Assembly: GCF_001015055.1 (NCBI RefSeq)
Contig: NZ_BBWZ01000002.1
Location: 248,001-312,000 of the forward strand
Reading direction: 5' to 3'
Origin: Aneurinibacillus tyrosinisolvens
Lineage (GTDB): Bacteria > Bacillota > Bacilli > Aneurinibacillales > Aneurinibacillaceae
DNA length: 64,000 nucleotides
In this document: positions 1-9,571 of the stretch, piece by piece
Layout of the letters: each line of letters opens with the position of its first letter
Numbering within the stretch: the first letter of the stretch is position 1
The notes under the pieces: generated by a model
Databases searched by the model: none
What the model was told of the DNA's origin: nothing
What the model saw: the letters and a program-made list of their open reading frames with translations, nothing else
Position numbers and translations under genes: made by a program

Positions 1-49
1 GCAGCAGGTTCAACCGATACTTACTGCTCTTGAGAAAAATGCACGCTAA
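1..49 (+). CDS. C-terminal end of an upstream gene (partial)
   Basis: An open frame runs in from the left edge and stops at TAA 47-49, giving about 15 residues (QQVQPILTALEKNAR). The next gene starts 27 bases later with its own ribosome site, which fits an operon. Nothing can be said about function. Confidence 0.4.
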   Translation, partial: QQVQPILTALEKNAR

Positions 50-75
50 GCAGGTGTGCAGGAGGTGATAAATAT

Positions 76-1662
76 ATGAGTCAATCAAACAAAAAAATGA
101 GTATTGATGATATGCTGCTTTTTGAAAAACAAAAAAATACGGACAAGCTTCTTGTGAATCTCTTGCTGCTTGTGTTAGGGCTTCTCCCTCTCATTATTCG
201 CACAGGCTTGGTGACATTTGCAAGTCCGGTCATTACGAGTACATCGCTTGACACAGGAATAAAAGGGGATGTTTTTACTTATTATAAATTTGTCTGGCTT
301 TTGATTTTTAGCGGCGGACTGCTGCTTCTATTCTTGTATAAAATGATGGGGAACGGTTATTATATTAAATCAAGCTATATAAACATTCCTTTGCTTATTA
401 TGTTCGTTTTTATACTTTTGTCCGGCGTGTTCTCTGAATACAAAACGCTCGGAATTGTCGGCCAGTACAACCGGCATGACGGGATGCTCACCTATTTATG
501 CTATCTTCTCCTTTTCTTTATCGCGGCGAACATTGCATATACGGAGAATAAAACACGTTGGTTGCTCTATATCATGTATCCGGTTATTACCATTAACACA
601 GGATTAGCGCTTCTTTATTTTTACGGAGTTGATGTGATGAAATTATCTTTTGTAGTTTCCCTAATCCTTCCTTCTTCTATCCCTAAAGAATCAATTAATG
701 CTGGCGCCCATTTTATTAGCACACTGAACAACCCCAACTACACGAGTGGAATCGCCGGTGTGTTTACTCCCTTATTTTTGGTGGGAGCCGCGCTCAGCAA
801 AAATGTAAGCAGCCAGATAAATTATGTAGTAATGGCTGTATTATCCTTTGCGTTGCTTCTTACTTCCTTATCTACAAGCGGCTTCGTAACATTTATTTTT
901 GCCTTGCCTTTTGTACTTTTCTTTATTATACGGAGTGCAGTTGTAAAAAAAGGACTTTTAACGGCCGGTACCGCTCTTATCTTGTTTGTCGGTGTCTTTT
1001 TAACCTTGAATAGTCACAATCCCCAGGTTTGGGATGAAAGTGTAGGGTTTTTCCTCGGTTCATCTAAGGGCGGGATGGAGCATGCTCAACCGGATTCGAA
1101 AGCATGGCGTGAGTTTGCCGAACGCCATTCACCTTTACATGTAAATGTAGCGGAAGCGGCCGAACAATCAGCTTCTCAAACGCAGCAGGATGAATTTCAG
1201 CTACCGCCGTCCGCATGGGGTCCAGGTACAGGACGTTTATATATTTGGTCAAAAACGCTTGATTTAATAAAAGAGCGTCCGTTGCTTGGCTATGGTCTTG
1301 ATACGCTGGCTTACTACTTCCCTCAGGATGACCCGCAGAAAAATGCACAACTAAGTAGTGCAAACATGCTCGTGGATAAGCCGCATAATATGTATTTAGG
1401 AATTGGGTATGGTTCCGGTGTTATTGCTCTGCTTGCTTTTTCCATACTTATCCTCCGTCACTTCTGGTCGCATCTCTTCCTATTTAAACAGCGGGTGGCA
1501 ACAGAAAGACAGAAGATGATTGCTGTTTTGTTCGTTGGCTGGCTAGCTTATCTTATACAAGCACTTTTCAATGATTCTATTATTGGTACAGCGCCAATAT
1601 TCTGGATTTTATTTGGGGCTGCTGTATCTTTATTACGCCAGGAACGAGAAGAAACGGAATAA
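76..1662 (+). CDS. O-antigen ligase/polymerase (Wzy/WaaL-type) membrane protein
   Basis: A 528-residue integral membrane protein with about 10-12 hydrophobic segments and one long hydrophilic loop (about residues 325-400), the layout of the O-antigen ligase/polymerase family. The RPLLGYG motif near residue 401 and the KPHNMYL segment near 435 are typical of this family. Such enzymes polymerise or transfer undecaprenyl-linked glycans on the outer face of the membrane. An AGGAGGTGATAA ribosome site precedes ATG. It lies upstream of TagA- and TagO-type enzymes and two S-layer-like proteins, so a role in S-layer glycosylation or a secondary cell-wall polymer is the best inference. The substrate is unknown. 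Confidence 0.8.
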   Translation: MSQSNKKMSIDDMLLFEKQKNTDKLLVNLLLLVLGLLPLIIRTGLVTFASPVITSTSLDTGIKGDVFTYYKFVWLLIFSGGLLLLFLYKMMGNGYYIKSSYINIPLLIMFVFILLSGVFSEYKTLGIVGQYNRHDGMLTYLCYLLLFFIAANIAYTENKTRWLLYIMYPVITINTGLALLYFYGVDVMKLSFVVSLILPSSIPKESINAGAHFISTLNNPNYTSGIAGVFTPLFLVGAALSKNVSSQINYVVMAVLSFALLLTSLSTSGFVTFIFALPFVLFFIIRSAVVKKGLLTAGTALILFVGVFLTLNSHNPQVWDESVGFFLGSSKGGMEHAQPDSKAWREFAERHSPLHVNVAEAAEQSASQTQQDEFQLPPSAWGPGTGRLYIWSKTLDLIKERPLLGYGLDTLAYYFPQDDPQKNAQLSSANMLVDKPHNMYLGIGYGSGVIALLAFSILILRHFWSHLFLFKQRVATERQKMIAVLFVGWLAYLIQALFNDSIIGTAPIFWILFGAAVSLLRQEREETE

Positions 1663-1798
1663 TGAAGAATATGTAAAGATATTGAAAAAGGGGGATGTAT
1701 TAAATGCATTTCCTCTTTTTTTATTTGTACTTTTGCACACATTGATATAAAATGATATCCGTATAAGCTTGCTGAATATGGAATGGATGGAGCGCAGG

Positions 1799-2545
1799 AT
1801 GAATACAAATAACCGGGTAGAGATACTTGATGTTCCTTTTCTATGTGCTACCCATGTGGAAACAGTCGATGTATTAACGAATCTTATTGACGAGAATAAA
1901 AAAGTGCAGGTTATAACGGCGAATCCGGAAATCGTTATGATGGGCCGGCAAAACGCAGCATATATGAAGTTATTAAAGAAAGCAGATGTTATTACTCCCG
2001 ATGGAATCGGAATTGTCCTGGCATCACGTTGGATTGGGAAACCTTTACCGGAACGTGTAGCCGGTTATGAACTGTTGCATGCCTTAATGAGACAAGCGAA
2101 TAAGTATGGCTGGAAGTATGTGCTGGTAGGGGCTTCTCCATCGTCCTGCGACGGGGCAGCTGAGAAGCTGCAAGAAATGTATCCCGATGCATGTTATGCA
2201 GGTCACTTTAATGGGTATTTCTCCACTAAAGATGAGAAAAACATAATTGAGTACATTAAGGAAGTGGAACCTCAATTGCTGTTTGTTGGTTTAGGGGCGC
2301 CAAGGCAGGAAGAGTGGATTGCCCATCAGTTGCCAAATCTTCCGGTAAACGTAGCGATGGGAGTAGGCGGGAGTTTTGATGTATTGTCAGGAGCAGTAAA
2401 AAGAGCTCCTCTTCTATGGCAAAAACTCTACATAGAATGGTTATACCGTTTACTTTCCCAGCCGAAGCGGTGGCGCAGGCAGTTGCTTCTGCCCCGGTTC
2501 GCGTTTACTGTATTATGGAACCGATTTGTCTTACGAAATAAATAA
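1799..2545 (+). CDS. tagA: WecG/TagA/CpsF family glycosyltransferase
   Basis: A 248-residue protein of the WecG/TagA family, which transfers N-acetylmannosamine (or a related sugar) from UDP to undecaprenyl-PP-GlcNAc in the second committed step of teichoic-acid or secondary polymer synthesis. Family marks are TPDGIGIV near residue 66 and GLGAPRQEEW near 166. An upstream in-frame TTG exists at 1769, but ATG 1799 has GGAG about 6 bases before it and gives the usual family length. It is followed after 32 bases by the TagO-type gene, so lipid-linked primer synthesis and its next step are adjacent. Whether the sugar is ManNAc cannot be read from the sequence. Confidence 0.85.
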   Translation: MNTNNRVEILDVPFLCATHVETVDVLTNLIDENKKVQVITANPEIVMMGRQNAAYMKLLKKADVITPDGIGIVLASRWIGKPLPERVAGYELLHALMRQANKYGWKYVLVGASPSSCDGAAEKLQEMYPDACYAGHFNGYFSTKDEKNIIEYIKEVEPQLLFVGLGAPRQEEWIAHQLPNLPVNVAMGVGGSFDVLSGAVKRAPLLWQKLYIEWLYRLLSQPKRWRRQLLLPRFAFTVLWNRFVLRNK

Positions 2546-2577
2546 ATAAATAAAACTCACTTTTAAGGAGAGAGAAC

Positions 2578-3645
2578 ATGGGAACGTATTTCTATGGGTT
2601 TATCCTTTCACTTGTTGTAACATTACTTGCAACGCCGTTGGTGAAAAGATTCGCCATCTATATTGGCGCCGTTGATAAACCTAATCATCGAAAAGTACAC
2701 CAGCGATTAATGCCGAGGTTAGGCGGGCTTGCCATTTATATTGGTTTTTCGATTGCTTATCTTGCATTCTTTCCACCTTCCCAAGAAGCAACGGGGATTT
2801 TTCTTGGCGGGAGTATTATTGTCATTGTCGGTGCGCTTGATGACCGGTTTGAATTGTCTCCTAAATTAAAACTTCTAGGGCAGATTGCCGCTGCACTCGT
2901 AGTTGTATACTCAGGTCTCCGAATCGAGTTTATTAATCTTCCCTTTGAAGGAATATTGAGCTTTGACTGGGGATGGCTGGCGATTCCGATCACTGTCTTC
3001 TGGCTTATAGGTATTACGAATGCGGTGAATTTAATCGACGGGTTAGATGGACTTGCTGCAGGTGTATCGGGAATTGCCACAGCCGCTATGATGATAATGG
3101 CCTTGCTTATGGGAAATCTGGTCGTTGCGCTTTATTGCGTTATTCTGTTGGGCGGTATTATTGGTTTCCTTTTCTATAATTTTCATCCCGCGAAAATCTT
3201 CATGGGGGATACGGGAGCGTTATTCTTAGGATTTAACCTGGCCGCTCTTTCTATTATGGGTTTTAAATATGTAACACTGTTTTCCTTTATTATTCCTATT
3301 TTAATCCTTGGAGTACCTTTATCGGATACAATCTTTGCGATGTTGCGTCGCTATTTGAATAAAAAGCCGATTTCGGTAGCGGATAAAGAACATTTACACC
3401 ATTGTCTCCTAGGACTCGGATTATCACACCGCGGAGCAGTGCTTTCGATTTACGGCCTTAGTGTTCTGTTTGCCACCGCCGCCATTATTTTCTCGCAATC
3501 CACATTATGGGGAGCACTTATTATTGTCGGGGTTTTACTGTTTGTCTTGCAGCTTGGTGCGGAGCTTATTGGCTGGTTTGGTCAGAAGAAGAAGCCACTG
3601 CTGGAGACGGCGCGGCGGATTAAACAAATAACTTCAGGTAAATAG
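2578..3645 (+). CDS. tagO: Undecaprenyl-phosphate GlcNAc-1-phosphate transferase (TagO/WecA-like)
   Basis: A 355-residue polytopic protein (about 10-11 membrane segments) of glycosyltransferase family 4 (MraY/WecA/TagO). It moves a sugar-1-phosphate from a UDP-sugar to undecaprenyl phosphate, starting wall-polymer synthesis. Diagnostic cytoplasmic motifs are all present: LDDR near residue 87, NLIDGLDGLAAG near 151-162, GDTGALFLG near 211 and the HLHH loop near 272. AAGGAGAG precedes ATG. It closes the first transcription unit, followed directly by an intrinsic terminator. Confidence 0.9.
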   Translation: MGTYFYGFILSLVVTLLATPLVKRFAIYIGAVDKPNHRKVHQRLMPRLGGLAIYIGFSIAYLAFFPPSQEATGIFLGGSIIVIVGALDDRFELSPKLKLLGQIAAALVVVYSGLRIEFINLPFEGILSFDWGWLAIPITVFWLIGITNAVNLIDGLDGLAAGVSGIATAAMMIMALLMGNLVVALYCVILLGGIIGFLFYNFHPAKIFMGDTGALFLGFNLAALSIMGFKYVTLFSFIIPILILGVPLSDTIFAMLRRYLNKKPISVADKEHLHHCLLGLGLSHRGAVLSIYGLSVLFATAAIIFSQSTLWGALIIVGVLLFVLQLGAELIGWFGQKKKPLLETARRIKQITSGK

Positions 3646-3659
3646 TTATCTCTTATAGA

Positions 3660-3690
3660 AAAGCTTGCAGTTTAATCATGCAAGCTTTTT
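3660..3690 (+). terminator. Intrinsic terminator after tagO
   Basis: A 10-bp perfect stem (AAAGCTTGCA / TGCAAGCTTT) with a 9-base loop runs into a T tract. Confidence 0.85.
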
Positions 3691-3692
3691 TA

Positions 3693-3939
3693 TTATTTCT
3701 GAAGGTTTACAAGTCTTATTGTTTTTATACATTTTTCATCGCAAAAGTTCAAAATGGATTGAATTAATCATAAACAACTGAAAATTATTGACATTTGAAA
3801 AAAATATACATTATAATCAATTTATTACTTTATTGAGAAAATTCTTTATACATATATCTGTTTAAGGGGGGAAATAGGAGAGCGGCATAAAACATCTATA
3901 ATTGTAATTATACATACGAGAAGATAATAGGGGGAAAAA
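3693..3939 (+). promoter_or_regulatory. AT-rich leader/promoter region of the first S-layer-like gene
   Basis: About 250 bases of very AT-rich DNA without an open frame lie between the tagO terminator and the 3940 gene. Several TATAAT-like hexamers (for example around 3812-3818 and 3896-3912) are visible, but no single promoter can be chosen. The ribosome site AGGGGG sits just before the ATG. Confidence 0.4.
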
Positions 3940-6327
3940 ATGAAACATTTACAAACAAACAAATTGAATACGCTTTCAAAAGCTGCTTTAGTTGCTCTTT
4001 TAGCAGTTCCAGCTACTACATACTCTGTATATGCGTCTACTTATACTGGCACGAATATTGTCGGTGTTGCAACGGGTGAAAATAACGGACAAAAACTGGG
4101 CAGATCTTATGTGGAATTTAACGGCTCCGAGCTTTCGACAGGAGACTACCTGCTTGTAACACTGCCTGCTGACTTTAAGTTAGGCCTTACTGCGGGTCAT
4201 ACGGGTACTGTTGATGCAAATGGAAATATTGATGGCACTGATAACGTTAGTATCGCTCTTGCTGCGGGTGGTAATTATCTTATTAATACAGGTGGGACAA
4301 GCTATCTGCAAGCAGGAAATCTATCTTATCAAATTATCACAGATAATCAAATTAAACTTATTTTTGGTAAGCCGGCCTCTGGTTCTGGAATTAATACAGG
4401 AGAATCCACCGGTAAATTTTATATTAACTTCAACAAAGTCATCGTTCCTTCTGGGGCGCCCGCAGAAGTAAAAGCCACATTTGAAGGCAGACCAGGCTCT
4501 GCATTTACCGATGGTAGTGTAACGATTGCTACAACTTCTTCTTCCGGAGCGGTTTCCAGTGCAATTGAAACTGCAAAATCTATTACAACGAGTCTTTCAG
4601 ATATTGATCAGATTCGAATCAAGGAGGATCGTGCTGGTTCGTTTAAAAAAGGAGATGTAATTAAATATAAATTACCTGCCGGTTTTAAATGGCAGTATAA
4701 AAGCGGCTCAACCTATAATGATATTACCACTTCACCTGGCACGTTGACTTCTAACGTCAATGGGTTAAGCACAGGTAGTATACCTGCTTCTGATCTCACC
4801 TTTCATACAAGTGATGAAGGCAGAACACTAAGGATTACCCATGCGACAGGTACTGATTCTTCTGAAGCTTCCTATTTCATATTGAAGGACTTTGCAATTG
4901 CGGTAAGTGATGAAACGCTTGCTAAAAAGGGAGACGTATCCGCAACGATCAGCACATCAGGTAATGTAACGAGTTCAACCGGTGATTTAGTTGTTGCGAA
5001 GTACACTGATTATGGTGTGAGTGTAAAAGTTACAGAGCCAAAACAAATTCTCGGTAGCAAATATGACGATACAAAGGTAGCGGAGATTACCATTGAAGAA
5101 ACAACGGAGGGTTCTCTTCCAAACGGAAGAAACATTACGATTAGCTTACCGAGTGGGGTTAAGGTGGTTGGTGATCCTAACTTTTCGGGAAGTGATATAA
5201 GCAGCGGAACGGTAAAACATCTTGATACCGATCGTATTACAATTAGTGTGCCTTCTACTCGTTCTAAGGACAAGTATAAAATTAAGCTAGGATTGGCTTT
5301 AGAAGTAAAGCCGGGCAAGTATGGAGATATCGAAGCAGTGATGCAAGGTGCGGGAATTCCGGAGCAAAAAGTTATCATCGCAAAATCAATCCCTCCTGTA
5401 ATTCCGCAAATGATTCCAGGAACAGAACAGAAGAGCGTGCGTATTGGTGCGGCTAATCAGGACGCGCCTGATATTATAATAGCGGAAACAGTTCCCGGAG
5501 CGCTCAAACAGAGTGTTAGTATGACAGTACCAGTTCCGGGTGTTCCTGGTAGAACTGTGACCAGGTCAATGCAGGGATTTGTTGTAGTTTATCTTCCGGC
5601 TGGCGTAACGTACGCATCTAAACCAAAGGTAGAAGTTATTGATGGGGATTTGAAAATTGATGAAAGCCCGGTCGAAATGGTGAAGGCAGAGTCTTCTCAA
5701 TTCGATGCTCTTAAGTTCAATATTAAGAGCGAAAGCACAAAACCGTCCAAAATAAGAATTTCCAATGTGAAATTAACAGTGGACCGTACTGTGGCAGAGG
5801 GTCCTATGGAAGCAAAGATAGCGGGATATGGACTGTCTCATCCACAAAACAGCCTGGATTTCAATGTGACAACCGGTTCTAGTTTTAAATATGCAACTGT
5901 TGCAATACCTGCGGCAGGTGATAAAAAAGATACTGGCTTGTACGGGAATTCGAATACTCACTCCTTATTTACACTTAATAGTAAGACGTATAAAGTTGAT
6001 CATGTGGAAAAGACGATGGATGTTGCTCCATATGTTAAAAATGGACGGACCTACCTTCCGATTCGCTATGTGGCCGAGGTTCTTGGTATCCCGGAAAGCA
6101 ACGTTAATTGGGATCAGGCGACGAAGACTGTTACCCTGCACAGAGAAGACAGGATTGTACAGCTAGTGTTAGGTAGCAAGAAAATGAAAATAAACGGTGT
6201 GGAAATGACAATAGAGGGGGTGGAGGTTAAAGACAATAGAATTATGATTCCAATCCGTTATGTTGGACAGGCATTCGACGCAAAGGTTGAATGGGATCAA
6301 GCGGCAAATACGGTTACAGTCAACTAA
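3940..6327 (+). CDS. S-layer-like secreted protein with C-terminal stalk domain (paralogue 1)
   Basis: A 795-residue exported protein. The N-terminus has a signal peptide ending near residue 32 (VYAS). The mature part opens with YTGTNIVGV and is rich in Thr/Ser/Gly/Val beta-type sequence without SLH motifs. The last ~115 residues form a 'copper amine oxidase N-terminal' (stalk) domain with two repeats containing NGRTYLPIRYV and NRIMIPIRYV. It is colinear with the next gene over its whole length, so the two are tandem duplicates. A structural surface or S-layer role is inferred from size, composition and the neighbouring wall-polymer and SLAP genes. The stalk domain does not imply a copper enzyme. 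Confidence 0.75.
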   Translation: MKHLQTNKLNTLSKAALVALLAVPATTYSVYASTYTGTNIVGVATGENNGQKLGRSYVEFNGSELSTGDYLLVTLPADFKLGLTAGHTGTVDANGNIDGTDNVSIALAAGGNYLINTGGTSYLQAGNLSYQIITDNQIKLIFGKPASGSGINTGESTGKFYINFNKVIVPSGAPAEVKATFEGRPGSAFTDGSVTIATTSSSGAVSSAIETAKSITTSLSDIDQIRIKEDRAGSFKKGDVIKYKLPAGFKWQYKSGSTYNDITTSPGTLTSNVNGLSTGSIPASDLTFHTSDEGRTLRITHATGTDSSEASYFILKDFAIAVSDETLAKKGDVSATISTSGNVTSSTGDLVVAKYTDYGVSVKVTEPKQILGSKYDDTKVAEITIEETTEGSLPNGRNITISLPSGVKVVGDPNFSGSDISSGTVKHLDTDRITISVPSTRSKDKYKIKLGLALEVKPGKYGDIEAVMQGAGIPEQKVIIAKSIPPVIPQMIPGTEQKSVRIGAANQDAPDIIIAETVPGALKQSVSMTVPVPGVPGRTVTRSMQGFVVVYLPAGVTYASKPKVEVIDGDLKIDESPVEMVKAESSQFDALKFNIKSESTKPSKIRISNVKLTVDRTVAEGPMEAKIAGYGLSHPQNSLDFNVTTGSSFKYATVAIPAAGDKKDTGLYGNSNTHSLFTLNSKTYKVDHVEKTMDVAPYVKNGRTYLPIRYVAEVLGIPESNVNWDQATKTVTLHREDRIVQLVLGSKKMKINGVEMTIEGVEVKDNRIMIPIRYVGQAFDAKVEWDQAANTVTVN

Positions 6328-6397
6328 CTACGTTATTATAGAAGAAAGAGATACTGGCTTTCTTTAGGACACTCATATGTAGGAACACTTTTCTTAC

Positions 6398-6440
6398 AAA
6401 CGGTTACCTAATAAATAACTATTAGGTAACCGTTTCTTTG
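6398..6440 (+). terminator. Strong intrinsic terminator after S-layer-like paralogue 1
   Basis: A 16-bp perfect stem (5' arm begins AAACGGTTACC) with a 6-base loop, followed by TTTCTTTG. Confidence 0.9.
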
Positions 6441-7070
6441 TTCATATATCACAATAATGATTAAAACAAGCCGGGAGAAACAACATCATTTTTTTATACG
6501 GTACTGTGCAACTTTCTCATACATTTACCGTCTAAGTATATGTAAACAAAATGCAGCGGGATAGATGAAAAAGGAAAGTGAAAAAATTTTAATTTAAAAA
6601 GCAACTTTTTCTTTCTAGCTCCGTCTAACTAAGTGTAAGCGAAATAAGGGAAGGCAAAAGCTGAATGAATTAGAGTGAATAGCACCAACATTTGTTATTT
6701 ATCTATTTACTTCGTTCAGGAAGCATTGTATACTTTCCTATGGGAGAAGAGAAAATAGTAGATTATACCAAGTAATACTCTCTCATCTCTTACATATTTG
6801 TTTACAAAAACTAAAAAAAAATAAATAAATAGAGCTCATCAACTCCTCGAAAGGGGGTGAAGGTACATATGGGAGAGGAGAGCTCAAGAAATATAAATAG
6901 ACAATACTCTCAACCGAAGCAAGAACGGAGTATGTCCCTTCAATACGGAGGAGTATGTTCCTGAACGCAGGTCATACAGTATGATAGTTTTACTGTGATA
7001 AGATCGTTGAATCAGTAAAGCTCTACGGCATATCCGAAAAAATATTATCCTAATGTAGGAGGAAAAAATC
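6441..7070 (+). promoter_or_regulatory. Long promoter/leader region of the second S-layer-like gene
   Basis: This 630-base non-coding stretch has promoter-like pairs, for example TTACTT, 16 bases, then TATACT near 6709-6736, and TTTACA near 6799. It also holds a short leader frame (6869-6964) and a strong AGGAGG site ahead of a TTG start. Long multi-promoter leaders are established for wall-protein operons in Brevibacillus; that this leader works the same way is inference. Confidence 0.45.
6869..6964 (+). CDS. 31-residue leader peptide upstream of S-layer-like gene
   Basis: ATG 6869 is preceded by AAGGGGGTGAAGG, a near-perfect ribosome site at good spacing. The frame runs 31 codons to TGA 6962-6964 and ends 106 bases before the S-layer start. 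The peptide (MGEESSRNINRQ...GGVCS) resembles nothing I recognise. Either it is a regulatory leader frame or the ribosome site serves mRNA stability. Confidence 0.4.
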   Translation: MGEESSRNINRQYSQPKQERSMSLQYGGVCS

Positions 7071-9447
7071 TTGAAGACAACTAAAACTCTTAAAGTCGTT
7101 ACTACAGCAGCTTTAGTAGCATCATTAGCGACTCCATTCACAGCATTTGCTGCAACTTATAGCGGTACAAACGTAACAGGTGTTACTGCAGGATCTGAAT
7201 CTACTCAAAACCTTGGTAAAGCTTACGTTGAGTTCGGCGGTTCTGAACTTACAAGCGGAGATTACCTACTTGTATCTCTTCCTTCTGATTTCGATCTTGG
7301 ATTTACTGTAGGAGATGCAGGTAAAGTAGTTGCACCAGCAAATTCTGACACTGCTACTTTTGTATCTGATACTGCTAACAGAACAACAGGAGCAACTAAA
7401 ATTGAACGTGCTGCAGGTGATAACTATCTTTCTAGCGCTTACTTGACTAATAGCAATATCAGTTATCAGGTGGTTTCAAAGAACCAAATCAGACTTACTT
7501 TCACTAAAGCTAATATTGATCCAAGCAAAAGCACTGGTAAGTTCTATATCAACTTCCAAGGTGTTAAAGTTCCTTCTGGCGCACCAAGCGAAATCAAAGC
7601 AACACTTGAAGGTAAACAAGGTTCTGCTTTCAACGATGGCAGCGTAACAGTTGCAACTGCTTCTACTTCCGGTACTGTTACTACTACAATCGATAAAGCA
7701 AAAACGATCACATCTGGCGGACTTCAAGACCTTGATAACATCCGTATTAAAGAAGATCGTGCTGGCTCATTCAAAGCCGGAGACCGTCTGAAGTACAAAT
7801 TGCCTTCTGGATTCAAATGGGTATATAAGAACAGCGGTGGAAGTTATGTTGATGTTCCAACTGGTCAAAGTGACATTCCTGCAAATAACATTGATGAGTT
7901 AAATGCAGGCGGAATACCAGCTTCTAAAGTTCAATTCTATCTTTCTGAAAGCGGAAGACAGCTTAACATTGTTAACAATTCAGCTAGCACCGACCCTGCT
8001 ACTACTGAAGCATCTTACCTCTTACTCAAAGGTTTCGGTATCGCTATTGACGATGAAACTGTTGCGAAAACTGGCGATGTAACAGCAACCATTAGCACAT
8101 CCGGCAACGTAAGCACTTCAAACAGTGACCTGCTTGTTGCTAAGTATGGCGACTACGGTTCAAAAATCTACACTGTTGGTGATCCGAAAAATGTTAAAGC
8201 AGGTATGGTTGATGAAAAAAATTGGAAGCATTGCTATCGAAGAATCAGTAAAAGCAAGCCTTCAAGCTAATCGTACAATCAACCTGACACTTTCCGGTAA
8301 TGCGAAGTGGGGAAGCCTTTCTGACTTCAGATATGATGATTCCCAGTCTAAAAACAAGAACACTGCTGTTATCAACCCAGGTGGAGCGCAAATTATTGGT
8401 TCTGACAAGAAAACTCTTCGTCTAACTGTTGCTAATGCGAGCAGTGATGCATTAAAAGCAGTATTGAAAGATGCTAAAATCAATGTTTCTCCTGATGCTA
8501 CTGGCGATATCAAGTTAACAGTAAGCGGATCTGCAAACCTTACTGGTGACCTTACTGTTGCTAAAGTTGTAAAACCTGTTGACGTTAAAGTTGACGGAGC
8601 TCTTCCGAACATCCAAATTGGTCAGCAAGCACAGCCTATCGGTGATGTGACTTTAACTGAGGCTGCTGCTGAAGCAATCGACCATTCAGTAACTAACGGA
8701 ATAAATAACAACCTTGTTGCGCTTATCTTCCCTGAAGGTGTAACACCAACTCTTCCAACTAGTGTTCAGGTGACTGATGGCGATTTGTCAATCGACACAG
8801 GATCTGCAACAAAAGTATGGAATAACAACAGATGGGAAATCCGTGTTACTACAAGATCAACTAGTACAAAGCCAAGTGCTCTTAAGTTCAGCGGAATGAA
8901 AGTAACTGTAGACCGTACAGTTCCAGAAGGTCCTATCGCTGTTAAAGTTGGCGGTAACGCTTTAGTTCAGACACAAGGTCAAACTGACTTCCCAGGCGTT
9001 GATTCTGTAACTTCTGTAGATGTTGCTAACGTTGGTACACCAGCTGCTGGTAAAGGTTCATCTGCTTTTGTAGCATTTAAACTTGGCGCAACAACTTACA
9101 CAGTTGACGGCGCAGAAAAAACTATGGATGTTGCTCCGTTCGCTGAGAACAACCGTACATTCCTGCCAATCCGCTTTGCTGCTGACGCTCTTGGAGCTCA
9201 AAATGTACAGTGGGATCAAGCTACAAGAACTGTTACAGTATTCAAGAACGGCAACATTGTCCAAATGGTGCTTGGTAAGAAAGAATACAAACTCAATGGT
9301 GTTTCTGTACCAATGGACGTAGCAGTTCAAGCTAAAAACGGACGCGTTGTTCTTCCTATCCGCTTCCTTGGCGATGCACTGAACGTTCCTGTACAATACG
9401 ATGAATCTACTGGTGCAATCTCTCTTGGTACACCAGCTGTAAAATAA
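7071..9447 (+). CDS. S-layer-like secreted protein, paralogue 2 (frameshifted at A7 tract)
   Basis: Two overlapping frames (7071-8270 and the part of the next frame from about 8221 to 9447) together match the upstream 795-residue paralogue from end to end. The switch is at a run of seven A at 8215-8221; with six A the reading is DEKIGSIAIEES and gives a 791-residue protein. The start is TTG 7071 with TAGGAGG before it. A signal peptide ends near residue 26 (AFAA). The C-terminal stalk domain contains NNRTFLPIRFAADALG and NGRVVLPIRFLGDAL. Codon choice is more regular than in paralogue 1 (frequent GTT, GCT, ACT, AAC), suggesting high expression and probably the main S-layer protein. The extra A may be a sequencing error, a true mutation or a slippage site. 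Confidence 0.75.
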
Positions 9448-9475
9448 GTTTAATTCACAGGCTTAATAAAATGAC

Positions 9476-9508
9476 GAAAGGACTCCTCTAACGGGGAGTC
9501 CTTTCTAC
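9476..9508 (+). terminator. Intrinsic terminator after S-layer-like paralogue 2
   Basis: Stem GAAAGGACTCC / GGGGAGTCCTTTC with a short loop. The downstream tail is T-poor (TACTACCG), so strength is uncertain. Confidence 0.7.
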
Positions 9509-9571
9509 TACCGTTTAATAGTAATTTTTTGCCTTGCGAAAAGTTTTCTTTTGAATAAGGAGAGGTAATCA

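Noticed and set aside
3940-6327. Copper amine oxidase enzyme
   Set aside because: Only the N-terminal-type stalk repeat is present; catalytic domain motifs are absent.
8215-8221. Programmed -1 ribosomal frameshift in the S-layer gene
   Set aside because: The required shift is +1 (or -2); the usual A7 slippage of -1 would enter the third frame. Downstream stimulatory structure is not evident.
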